Shown piece by piece: positions 1 to 6,197 of a stretch of DNA of 6,854 bases (position 1 is its first letter; each line of letters starts with the position of its first letter). A program made the position numbers and the translations under genes. The notes under the pieces are model-generated. The model did no database searches and had not been told where the DNA came from. It saw nothing but the letters and a program-made list of their open reading frames with translations. The DNA comes from Actinomycetota bacterium (GTDB taxonomy: Bacteria; Actinomycetota; Geothermincolia; Fen-727; Anoxymicrobiaceae), in assembly GCA_016649525.1 (NCBI GenBank), contig JAENXM010000093.1:1-6854 (forward strand). The letters are read 5' to 3'.

Positions 1-1163
1 CCGGGGAGGAGAAGGCATACTGTTCCAAGTGCGGCAACGAACTGACCCCGGGAGAAGGGTTTTGCTCTCACTGTGGTGCGCCTGTGAAGCCGGCTGAAGT
101 GGTACAAGGTGCCGGAGCCGTTCCGATTCCTCCCGCCCCCAAGGGTCCTGAAGCTCCGCCCGGCCCTGCCGTCCCTCCGGCCGCACCCGGAGCCGCACCT
201 TTTGCCCCACCCGAGCCTGCAAAGAAGTCCAGGAAGACCCTTATGGCCCTGGTAGTGGGTATAGTGGGATTACTCGTAATTGTAGCTATCGTATTGGTAC
301 TGGTACTCGTGGTCTTCAAGGGCACTGGCCCGGAGCAAGTCGTCGATAAACTCTTTGAGGCTGAGAAAAGCACGGATATTAATGCCGTGATGGATATCCT
401 GGATACTGACTACTTCCAAAACAATCCGGAAATGGAAAAAGCGTTTAAGGATAAATACTACCAAGGCATCTCCGGGGGTATAACTGTCAGTGGACTTAAG
501 TACGAGACGAAGGTCAGCGGTGATACGGCTACTGTGAAGGTGGTGGAAGGGTCCGAAACGTACGAGCGTGAAGGAAAAAAGATAACCGAAGACTACTCGA
601 AGGAACCATGGACAATTGACCTGGTGAAGAAAGGCGGGCAATGGTACATCTCGCCCTCGACTTTCGGGTGGGCTTTTGCCAGCGATTACATGGAACAAGC
701 CGACGCCATATACGAGTCCTTCAGACAGAAGGCCGAGGCATTCTTTAACGGTTTTGATGAGTTTATGACGTACTGCAACAGCACCCCGTATATACCGCCT
801 TACCAACCGCTCCAGGACAGAATCAACGGACTGTCGCCGCAGGTTGCTCCCATTAAGAGTGAAGGAGATAGGGCCAAAGCAGCATATCAGAAGGTCTTGG
901 ATCTCCAGGGCGGCGACCTGGAGGACTACAAGGCCCCGGCCAAGCTGACAATCGAGTACATCGACACCGCAATCCAGAGAGTCGAAGTGGCATGGGAAGA
1001 AGCCAACTACATGACAAACGCCTCGGCCACAATCGATCAATACGACGCAAACGCCGTGGCGAATTACAACAACAACGTCTCGCAATACGACAGCAAGCGT
1101 GACGAGCTCTACAACAAGGGAGAGGAGCTTATTAATAAAAGGAATGAGTACACCACAGAGTGA
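1..1163 (+). CDS. Membrane-anchored zinc-ribbon protein with extracytoplasmic domain (5' partial)
   Basis: The frame is open from base 3 and has no start codon before the zinc ribbon, so the gene begins left of the window, probably only a few codons away. Two CxxC knuckles (Cys codons at 21, 30, 63 and 72, ten residues between the pairs) form a short zinc ribbon. A Pro/Ala/Gly-rich linker follows, then a basic KKSRK stretch and one strongly hydrophobic helix (nt 240-317). By the positive-inside rule the ribbon should be cytoplasmic and the C-terminal ~280 residues outside. The first outer part (about nt 325-660, ending in QWYISPS) resembles DUF4878/NTF2-like domains; the rest is helical and ends in a charged, coiled-coil-like tail. 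The layout recalls TcaA/YvbJ-type envelope proteins of Firmicutes, but I infer only a general envelope or sensing role. A GTG at 84 would exclude the ribbon and is not the start. Confidence 0.85.
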   Translation, partial: GEEKAYCSKCGNELTPGEGFCSHCGAPVKPAEVVQGAGAVPIPPAPKGPEAPPGPAVPPAAPGAAPFAPPEPAKKSRKTLMALVVGIVGLLVIVAIVLVLVLVVFKGTGPEQVVDKLFEAEKSTDINAVMDILDTDYFQNNPEMEKAFKDKYYQGISGGITVSGLKYETKVSGDTATVKVVEGSETYEREGKKITEDYSKEPWTIDLVKKGGQWYISPSTFGWAFASDYMEQADAIYESFRQKAEAFFNGFDEFMTYCNSTPYIPPYQPLQDRINGLSPQVAPIKSEGDRAKAAYQKVLDLQGGDLEDYKAPAKLTIEYIDTAIQRVEVAWEEANYMTNASATIDQYDANAVANYNNNVSQYDSKRDELYNKGEELINKRNEYTTE

Positions 1164-1489
1164 AGTGACGAATCTAGCTGGCGTATCCCGATCCCTTAAC
1201 CGTCGAGCTCCTTGGGCCGCGACCTTCAGCCTGGGAAGTTAATTCGGCACGCTTTCATCCAGTTGCGCGGAGTTGCATCAAACTGCAACAAACGGCGTAA
1301 TGACGCGCTTTCCTGGACCTGTCCACTTGAAGTCAGTTTCATCATCCTGCAACGCGCGTGCAAAACTCACTGACATAGAGCTTGCCATGCTTAGTGTTTT
1401 CTCTACCCCTCGTTATATTCCCTGTCGGACAGTCCACCCCCACACGCGCGGGGACAACGACCACCCGCAGTATCACACCGACGGGCGGG
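1164..1489. other. Gene-free gap with small inverted repeats
   Basis: This gap lies between two convergent genes. I see no convincing coding region. It holds a perfect inverted repeat, GTTGCA/TGCAAC (1272-1277 and 1284-1289, 6-nt loop), preceded by a further AGTTGC at 1261. A short palindrome TGTCGGACA sits at 1423-1431. The CRISPR-like repeat and the stem-loop described separately lie at its right end. No T-rich rho-independent terminator follows the zinc-ribbon gene. Bases 1391-1420 are relatively AT-rich. Confidence 0.5.
1432..1462 (+). repeat. Isolated type I-E-like CRISPR repeat
   Basis: The segment has the look of a type I-E repeat: a short lead, CCCCC (1437-1441), a GC-rich centre, GGGG (1450-1453), then ACAAC. 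The arms are imperfect, with CCCC pairing with GGGG and mismatches inside. No second full copy exists in the window. However, the eight bases AGTCCACC at 1431-1438 recur at 1492-1499, exactly 61 nt away, which is the usual I-E repeat-plus-spacer period. The second copy then diverges (about 18 of 31 positions match). No cas gene is present. It could equally be a chance GC-rich hairpin between convergent genes. Confidence 0.3.
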
Positions 1490-1490
1490 T
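1463..1490 (-). terminator. Possible stem-loop terminator of the minus-strand operon
   Basis: A perfect 6-bp inverted repeat, ACCCGC (1463-1468) and GCGGGT (1485-1490) with a 16-nt loop, begins at the last base of the sulfatase-like gene's stop codon. A second GC-rich hairpin follows at 1437-1453. There is no U-tract after either stem on the minus strand, so classic rho-independent termination is not supported. It may slow polymerase or protect the 3' end. Confidence 0.3.
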
Positions 1491-3010
1491 CAGTCCACCG
1501 CTTTCACCTCGTCGGTCACGTCCTTGAAATTGTACGGTTGGCCGTAGGTCGAGTGGTAGCAACGGTCGGGCAGCCTCGCGAGGTCGGTCATCAGGTAGAG
1601 GTTGAGCACCTCCCGGAAAGTGTTCACCGGGGATATTCCCTCATAGAGCTTTGCCGTGGCGCCGTCCCCGGTGGGGAGGTAGTAGGCGTTCAAGATGCCC
1701 GAACGCTGGCGAAGGAAGGTCTTTAGGGGCTTGCCGTCACCCGGCGTCTCCTCGTCGCTTCTGCGGTTGGGGGCGTAGATGGGCCCGTGGTCCCCCTGGA
1801 TGATGATAACCGGCTTCTTTCCCTCACCGGACAGCAGCCTGCTTACCACTTCTTCGAGCCTGCCGTTGACGAACCGGACCTGGTCGATGTACGCCTTCTT
1901 TTTCGCGGCGACACCTCCGCCGAGGGCAACGGGCTTGTTACCTTCCGCGTCGAAACGGAACGGGTGGTGGGGGGGGATGATGTGGGCGAACACGAAGCAC
2001 GGGTCCTCGAACCGCCCGGCGACCTGCGGCATCTGCTCAAAGGTCGTGAGCACGCCCTCCCTGGTAAATAACCAGTTGGTCGCGAACGGCCTCAGGACCG
2101 TTGTTCTGATCAAGGTGTTCCAGAACTCTTTTCCGAACAGGTGGTTCTCCGTGAAGTTGAGGTCCGCTTTGGGGTTGTAAAACGTCGCGGACCAGCCGGA
2201 GCCGAAGAAGACGAACTTGTACCCCTTCGACTTGAGGAAGCGGGACGCCTCGTTGTCCTGGAGCATCTCGTACGGTATCGAGCGGTCGGTGGATTCCCTG
2301 CCCGGGTCCTTCTCCAGGAAGTTCAGGTACTCCATGTTGAGCGACGAAGAGAGCGAGAGGAACGTCTCGAAGTAGTTGCTCCGGCTGTCTTTCGGGATAT
2401 AGAACCCCCTGTCTTCGAGGAATCGCAGGAAGTCACCGTTGTCGTAGCCGTAGAAGTCCTCGAGGGTGCTCTCGGCGCCGTATGAGTCGACCACTATGTA
2501 GTAGATATCGGGGAGCTCCGAGGGTTTCGGCAGCTCTGCGCCCTCCTTCAATCCGACCCTGGGACGGGGTATGTCAGGCCTCGAGCGGAACTCGTGCTGG
2601 ATTATGTTGAAGAGCGACATGACGACGAGAGCGGCAGCGACCACGTTCAGGGCGGCCGTCGGCGTGGAGAGCCTTTCCCGGTACCTCACGATGAGGTAGA
2701 CGCCGGCCGCGAAGAGCACCGCATACACCGGCAGCCAGACTGCCGTTTTGTCCAGAATATCGATTTCATGCAGGACGTTCATGAGGTGCCCGTATGAGTA
2801 GAAGAGGACCAGGCCGAGAGAGACCAGCATGCCCGCCTCGCGACGGTTCTTCAGGATAGCGGACAGGGCGAAGAACAGGACCGTGGTGACCGCAAGGCTC
2901 ACCACGAGCGGGAGGATGGCGTCGGAGAACCTCACCTGGTCGATGTTGAACGCGTAGAGGAAGAGGATTGGGGCAATGGAGAAAAGGAAGGGGTGGAATG
3001 CGAACTGCAC
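1490..3010 (-). CDS. Integral-membrane sulfatase-like hydrolase/transferase
   Basis: This 506-aa protein belongs to the alkaline phosphatase/sulfatase superfamily. Four or five hydrophobic helices fill the first ~138 residues, starting with HPFLFSIAPILFLYAFN. The catalytic domain follows: DIYYIVVDSYG (168-178, with D175 a likely metal ligand), then YGYDN, SRSNYFETFLS (209-219, where T216 is my guess for the nucleophile), AHIIPPHHPF (342-351) and QGDHGP (405-410), the usual late metal-binding motif. The active domain should face outside the cell. Members of the wider clan transfer or cleave phosphate- or sulfate-linked groups on envelope molecules (LtaS and EptA are distant relatives), but the substrate cannot be read here. 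The start is GTG at 3010, directly abutting the stop of the upstream methyltransferase gene, with AAGGAAG as ribosome site inside that gene's end. It is the last gene of the operon. Confidence 0.85.
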   Translation of the reverse strand: MQFAFHPFLFSIAPILFLYAFNIDQVRFSDAILPLVVSLAVTTVLFFALSAILKNRREAGMLVSLGLVLFYSYGHLMNVLHEIDILDKTAVWLPVYAVLFAAGVYLIVRYRERLSTPTAALNVVAAALVVMSLFNIIQHEFRSRPDIPRPRVGLKEGAELPKPSELPDIYYIVVDSYGAESTLEDFYGYDNGDFLRFLEDRGFYIPKDSRSNYFETFLSLSSSLNMEYLNFLEKDPGRESTDRSIPYEMLQDNEASRFLKSKGYKFVFFGSGWSATFYNPKADLNFTENHLFGKEFWNTLIRTTVLRPFATNWLFTREGVLTTFEQMPQVAGRFEDPCFVFAHIIPPHHPFRFDAEGNKPVALGGGVAAKKKAYIDQVRFVNGRLEEVVSRLLSGEGKKPVIIIQGDHGPIYAPNRRSDEETPGDGKPLKTFLRQRSGILNAYYLPTGDGATAKLYEGISPVNTFREVLNLYLMTDLARLPDRCYHSTYGQPYNFKDVTDEVKAVD

Positions 3011-4399
3011 TTATTCTTCCTTTTTCCTCATGAGGTAGAGGGTCCGCCCCGTACCCGGTATTTCGTCTTTCGCTTCGAGCGCGAACCGCTCCTCGAACGC
3101 GGCTTCGAAGTGCTCCCTGTCGTACTCGCCGAACACGTCCTCCCGCGAGAGGAGGAGGCGCCGCACCTGCGAGTCGCTCTTGGGCACGAACTCGATGACG
3201 AGGTGGCGGCAGAGGTCGCTGAAGAAACCGGCGAGCTTCGTGAACGGCACGTTGTTGGAGATGGCAAGGTGGTGGACGAGGGCGAGGGCGAGCGCCACGT
3301 CCGCCGGCCCCCGCGACAGGAGCGGCTCGCGCTCCCGGTTCCGCCAGCCTGTGCCGGGGCTGGGATTGGCCAGGTCCACGAGCAACGGGAGGATATTGCC
3401 GTACCCGCACTCCAGGGAGTCGAGGTAGTTCCTCTCGACGCACGCCGGGTCGTTGTCCATGGAAACGGTCAGGGCGCCCCCCTCCGCGGCGATGCGGCTG
3501 AACACACCGGTGTTGGCGCCCAGGTCCCATACCACGCCCGGTTTCACCCGACCGAGGTAATCACTCACCAGGCTCTTCTTCCGCTCCATTGCGTCGGAAG
3601 AGTAGTTCGTCTCTTCGTAGTACTCGGCCCACTCCGTGCCGGCCGCTTTCCAGCGGAGCTTGGTGACCGTCTTTTCGAGGCTGCCTATCAGGCCGAGCAG
3701 GGCGTTCCGGGTGACCCCCCTTATCTCCATGGCGTCGACCGACTTGACCTCGTAATGCTTCTCGCTCCTCGCGTGGAGGTGGAGATGCGTGAGCAGGCCG
3801 AACCTCAGCCTGGAGCGGAAAGGCAGCAGGGCGGCGGCAAGGTCGAGGGGCACGCCGTCGATATAGACGCGAAGTAGCTGCATGAGCCGGATGTCCGCGA
3901 GCGCGGCGAGGGCCAGGGGCGCCAGGAAGTGCTGGCAGAACTGCCGATAGGCGACCCAGGGTCTGCCTTCCTCGTACGCCTCGAAAGAGAGGGTATCGAT
4001 GAGGACGGGCCTGCCTCCGGCGAACTGTATGTTATACGCGCTCGCGTCCTTCAGGACGAGGCCGCGCTCGAGGGCGGCGTTCTGTACCCGGAGGGTTGCC
4101 AGCGCCGCGTCCTTGAGCTGGCTGAAACTCCACTCGTATGGATATGAGATGAAAGGGACCCTCTCAGGCCGTATGACCAGGTAGGCGGTCTCGGGCACGG
4201 GGGCCGGGATATCGGCCACGTCGTGCCTCACCAGGAAGCCTTCTCCGGTCAATTGTTCCAGCAGCCCGGATTCGACCAGCGCGTCGTAGTTATCCCGGTA
4301 CTGCCTGTTTACCTGGCGGTAGAGTACGCCGCCTTCGGTGAAGAGGAAGCCGCTCGGGTCCCTGAAAGAGCCGGGGACGATGCCGTTGCCCTTATTCAC
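3011..4399 (-). CDS. Kinase-like domain fused to class I SAM-dependent methyltransferase
   Basis: The C-terminal half is a Rossmann methyltransferase: VVWDLGANTGVFSRIAAE (289-306) is motif I for SAM binding, SMDND (313-317) the acidic end of strand 2, and ADVALALALVHHLAI (366-380) the post-strand-4 region. FGEYDREHFEAAF near the C-terminus is typical of these methyltransferases. The first ~170 residues carry LKDASAYNIQF (116-126) and VLIDTLSFE (132-140). D118, four residues, N123, then D135 match the spacing of a protein-kinase/APH catalytic loop and metal-binding Asp. IRPERVPFISYPYEW and a helix before them fit a hinge and helix E. The kinase relation is my inference. The GTG start at 4399 overlaps the small upstream gene by 8 nt, and the next gene starts at once. 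The acceptor is unknown; context suggests an envelope molecule. Confidence 0.85.
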   Translation of the reverse strand: MNKGNGIVPGSFRDPSGFLFTEGGVLYRQVNRQYRDNYDALVESGLLEQLTGEGFLVRHDVADIPAPVPETAYLVIRPERVPFISYPYEWSFSQLKDAALATLRVQNAALERGLVLKDASAYNIQFAGGRPVLIDTLSFEAYEEGRPWVAYRQFCQHFLAPLALAALADIRLMQLLRVYIDGVPLDLAAALLPFRSRLRFGLLTHLHLHARSEKHYEVKSVDAMEIRGVTRNALLGLIGSLEKTVTKLRWKAAGTEWAEYYEETNYSSDAMERKKSLVSDYLGRVKPGVVWDLGANTGVFSRIAAEGGALTVSMDNDPACVERNYLDSLECGYGNILPLLVDLANPSPGTGWRNREREPLLSRGPADVALALALVHHLAISNNVPFTKLAGFFSDLCRHLVIEFVPKSDSQVRRLLLSREDVFGEYDREHFEAAFEERFALEAKDEIPGTGRTLYLMRKKEE

Positions 4400-4616
4400 C
4401 GTGCGCGCTGTCCTCTTCCTTGTTCCGGGAGAAGAACTCCTTGATCCTCTGCCAGTAGATCCTTGTCACCACCGCCGCGCCGAGCATTGACGCGAGGACC
4501 ACCTGTATTATCAGGCTGCCCGTCCCGGCGCCGATGTACGCCACGCTGGTGAGCCGGAAAACACTGAGCGCCAGGAGAAAGGAACGTCCGACTCCATTGA
4601 GTATCCTCTGTCTCAT
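4392..4616 (-). CDS. Small membrane protein, YIDPGTGS-type
   Basis: This 74-aa protein has a hydrophobic N-terminal segment (about 12-30), a conserved turn YIGAGTGS (27-34), a transmembrane helix (about 33-53) and the basic stretch RIYWQRIKEFF, then an acidic tail. It resembles a family of short bacterial membrane proteins that usually read YIDPGTGS or YIDPGSGS and, as I recall, often sit beside sulfatase-like and methyltransferase genes. Here Asp-Pro is replaced by Gly-Ala. I chose ATG at 4616 because AAGGGG (4624-4629) lies 7 nt upstream; an in-frame GTG at 4622 would leave only 1 nt. It is the first clear gene of the operon and its TAA stop lies inside the start of the next gene. Function unknown; a membrane partner or anchor for the two enzymes is a guess. 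Confidence 0.75.
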   Translation of the reverse strand: MRQRILNGVGRSFLLALSVFRLTSVAYIGAGTGSLIIQVVLASMLGAAVVTRIYWQRIKEFFSRNKEEDSAHGE

Positions 4617-4625
4617 TTGCACCCC

Positions 4626-4856
4626 TTACTCGCGGTTGCGATTCTCTGCGTTCACAAGGCTCGCCCACCCGTTGGAGAAATTACGGAAGTTCGAGATAAC
4701 AGTCCACCTGTTCGAGCGCGTTACCATGGCTTTGTCTTCGTATCCCCCCGGTACCGTTGTCCGCGCCGACAATACCAGTTCGGATGTCGCTTTGACTGAG
4801 GAGCTTTCTGAAAGACGCGGCACCCGGCCACGATACAGGCAGGGGTACTGCTCCAC
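4626..4856 (-). CDS. Doubtful 76-aa reading frame ahead of the operon
   Basis: A GTG-initiated frame of 76 codons ends 9 nt before the small membrane protein's ATG. It follows a possible extended -10 at 4894-4902 and a GGAGG (4869-4873) that sits rather far (12 nt) from the GTG. About two thirds of its third positions are G or C. The protein is hydrophilic (for example SNFRNFSNGWASLVNAEN), has no motif or membrane segment I recognise, and could simply be open by chance or be the relic of a longer gene. If not translated, the segment is a long 5' leader of the operon. Confidence 0.18.
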   Translation of the reverse strand: MEQYPCLYRGRVPRLSESSSVKATSELVLSARTTVPGGYEDKAMVTRSNRWTVISNFRNFSNGWASLVNAENRNRE

Positions 4857-4893
4857 TCAGCCGAAATCCTCCATCCCTTCTTCCAACGCCGAT

Positions 4894-4902
4894 ATTTTAC
4901 CA
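4894..4902 (-). promoter_or_regulatory. Candidate extended -10 promoter of the operon
   Basis: On the minus strand the sequence reads TGGTAAAAT: a TGn extension followed by the -10 hexamer TAAAAT. No good -35 box is found 16-18 nt upstream, which an extended -10 can tolerate. It would drive the doubtful 76-aa frame and the three-gene operon, leaving a leader of about 270 nt before the first clear gene. Confidence 0.35.
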
Positions 4903-4967
4903 CGGCTCGAGCCCGCGAGACGGTGTCAGCCAGTCGGCACGTCGCAAAACATATAGCGTTGACGAAG

Positions 4968-5020
4968 CGGTGCCAGGCACCGATGACACATCGTTCCACA
5001 AAGGCTAAGCAGGCATCGGT
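4968..5020. repeat. Nested hairpins around GGTGCC-A-GGCACC
   Basis: A perfect palindrome with 7-bp arms, CGGTGCC-A-GGCACCG, spans 4968-4982. A second perfect hairpin, CGATG-ACA-CATCG (4981-4993), overlaps it. ACCGATG (4979-4985) can instead pair with CATCGGT (5014-5020), so the segment can fold in alternative ways. The GGTGCC-A-GGCACC core resembles short dispersed palindromes that occur in many copies in some bacterial genomes, sometimes near Y1-type (REP-associated) transposases. Only one copy is in this window, so its repeat status is inferred. Confidence 0.45.
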
Positions 5021-5031
5021 TCACGGTGGGG

Positions 5032-5073
5032 TCAATGGAGAGGGAAAACCGTCTCGTTCAAACTGCACACCTG
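5032..5073 (+). repeat. 42-nt dispersed repeat, copy A
   Basis: This copy matches 6362-6403 at 36 of 42 positions without gaps; the flanks do not match. It contains an ATG (5035) preceded by GGTGGGG, opening a 26-codon frame (MERENRLVQTAHLL...) that stops at 5113-5115. Two of the six differences between copies are synonymous in this frame and one is Leu/Met. It lies just downstream of the nested hairpins and upstream of the lipoprotein promoter. Confidence 0.7.
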
Positions 5074-5109
5074 CTCAAGTCCTTGAGAGCTCGTTCTCAG
5101 AGCTTAAGA

Positions 5110-5118
5110 TGGTAGAAT
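5110..5118 (+). promoter_or_regulatory. Candidate extended -10 promoter of the lipoprotein gene
   Basis: The sequence is TGGTAGAAT, a TGn extension plus TAGAAT, about 42 nt before the lipoprotein ATG. This gives a short leader of roughly 35 nt. A TTGAGA at 5083-5088 is too far away (24 nt) to be a standard -35. It is nearly the same as the minus-strand candidate TGGTAAAAT. The palindrome GCTGATCAGC (5133-5142) lies just downstream, where an operator could sit, but nothing shows that it is one. Confidence 0.4.
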
Positions 5119-5159
5119 GATAGTGGGATTTCGCTGATCAGCTGCTCATGGGGTAGCCG

Positions 5160-6167
5160 ATGAAAAATGGGGTCAGATATATCGTCCTGTTTCTGGTAGT
5201 TGTCGCTTTAATATCTGTTGGTTGTCTTTCTGTTTCCTGTGGTGGGAAAGAGGAAGCAAAGAAAGAGCCGGTGGGCGAAGAGACAGCGGAAGAGACTGAG
5301 GCGAAGAAAGACTACCAGCAGTATAACTGGTCGGCCATGGAGGGCGGGCCGTACAAAGACAAAGTATCCTACGCCACGAGCAACGACCTTCTCAACTGGA
5401 GTGACTCGGGGGAATTGCTGGCCGAGCACGCTTCTGTGCCGGCTGCGGTGTATAAAGATGAGGTGATCTTTGTCTACTTTGTTGATGTCACAGAAGATGG
5501 ACTTCCCGAACAGCTCGGCATGATCAAGTCGACTGACGACGGGAATGCCTGGTCGGATAGAAAGATATTGAAAGTAAAGGGAATCGGAGACAGGATCATC
5601 GTCGACCCCGATCCTTTATTGCTTGACGACGGTAGGATCAGGTTGTATTACCTCGATTTCGGCCAGAAGCCTGACCCCAACAATCCAGATTTCAAATCCA
5701 AAATCTACTCAGCGATATCTGACGATGGCGAAAACTTCACCCAGGAAGACGGCGTTCGGTTCACTTCTGCTAACGTATTCGATCCCGACGTAATAAAAGT
5801 GGGTGATGAGTGGAACATGTATGTCGGGAACATTGACATGAATGCTGACGTAAACAGGGTGCTTTACGCGGTGTCTTCAGACGGGCTCAATTTCAAGGAA
5901 GAAGGGCTTGCTTTCGACGGTGGATCGGTTCCCGACGTCTTTTTCAAGAATGGAACTTACTACCTCTACACAGCAGGCATAGATATATCAACATCGAAAG
6001 ACGGCAGGTCTTTCTCAAGAACGGGACAGTCCTTCCATTCCCAGCTAGGCATGATTACCGCTGATCCTTCCGTGATAGAATTGGGAAATGGTCAATATAT
6101 TATGATTTTCAAGTTCAGTGAAGGAATGCCCTCTACGCCTCCGGAGCCTCCTGAGCCCCCACAATAA
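5160..6167 (+). CDS. Lipoprotein with predicted five-bladed beta-propeller (GH43/sialidase-like)
   Basis: The 335-aa protein starts with a signal peptide (MKNGVRY then a hydrophobic core). Cys22 (SVGC) and Cys27 (SVSC, followed by GGKEEAKKE) are lipidation candidates. Neither lipobox is canonical; the following residues favour Cys27. A charged linker leads to five similar repeats. Each has an Asp-box-like turn ending in an aromatic (74-80, 124-131, 187-193, 239-245, 279-285). Each repeat also has a P-D or DP motif before a hydrophobic strand (VP 93-94, DPDP 149-152, DPD 208-210, VPD 257-259, DPS 302-304). This fits a five-bladed propeller of the GH43/GH32 type. The catalytic acid and base cannot be assigned, so it may bind or cleave sugars, or do neither. 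The tail is PPEPPEPPQ. The ATG has only a weak GGGG (5150-5153) ribosome site. Confidence 0.8.
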   Translation: MKNGVRYIVLFLVVVALISVGCLSVSCGGKEEAKKEPVGEETAEETEAKKDYQQYNWSAMEGGPYKDKVSYATSNDLLNWSDSGELLAEHASVPAAVYKDEVIFVYFVDVTEDGLPEQLGMIKSTDDGNAWSDRKILKVKGIGDRIIVDPDPLLLDDGRIRLYYLDFGQKPDPNNPDFKSKIYSAISDDGENFTQEDGVRFTSANVFDPDVIKVGDEWNMYVGNIDMNADVNRVLYAVSSDGLNFKEEGLAFDGGSVPDVFFKNGTYYLYTAGIDISTSKDGRSFSRTGQSFHSQLGMITADPSVIELGNGQYIMIFKFSEGMPSTPPEPPEPPQ

Positions 6168-6169
6168 AT

Positions 6170-6197
6170 TATCCTATTTTATTTTTTTCATAGGATA
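6170..6197 (+). terminator. AT-rich stem-loop after the lipoprotein gene
   Basis: TATCCTAT (6170-6177) pairs perfectly with ATAGGATA (6190-6197), starting 3 nt after the TAA stop. The run of seven T (6182-6188) lies in the loop, not after the stem, and the stem has few GC pairs. It is therefore not a standard rho-independent terminator, though its place suggests an end-of-gene role. Confidence 0.4.

Larger units (their letters stand above)
4617..5159. other. Divergent intergenic region
   Basis: This gap separates the minus-strand operon from the plus-strand lipoprotein gene. It holds a doubtful small reading frame (4626-4856), outward-facing extended -10 candidates at about 4894-4902 (-) and 5110-5118 (+), nested hairpins (4968-5020), one copy of a 42-nt dispersed repeat (5032-5073), a weak hairpin TGAGA/TCTCA (5084-5088 and 5095-5099) and the palindrome GCTGATCAGC (5133-5142). 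No tRNA or known riboswitch was recognised. Confidence 0.6.

Noticed and set aside
270..1085. 271-codon minus-strand frame opposite the zinc-ribbon protein
   Set aside because: The opposite strand encodes recognisable zinc-ribbon, transmembrane and outer domains continuously; this frame has no motif or ribosome site.
1278..1289. Third copy of the dispersed repeat, suggested by TCAAACTGCA
   Set aside because: Only about ten bases match copy A and the flanks do not align, so chance or the local inverted repeat explains it.
1273..1726. Plus-strand frames of 84 and 114 codons in and beyond the left gap
   Set aside because: They run into the 3' end of the sulfatase-like gene in antisense, lack ribosome sites and have no recognisable features.
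2766..3530. 254-codon minus-strand frame rich in Arg, Pro and Gly across the sulfatase/methyltransferase junction
   Set aside because: It covers conserved parts of two real genes in another frame and has the composition of a GC-rich shadow frame.
2993..3877. 294-codon open frame on the plus strand across the methyltransferase gene
   Set aside because: It is antisense to a clearly conserved protein in GC-rich DNA, is low-complexity (Glu/Arg/Val rich), and has no domain I recognise. It is a shadow.
4923..5120. 65-codon plus-strand frame through the hairpin and repeat block
   Set aside because: The frame crosses palindromes and the dispersed repeat. The reading frame shared by both repeat copies is a different one (ATG at 5035 and 6365).
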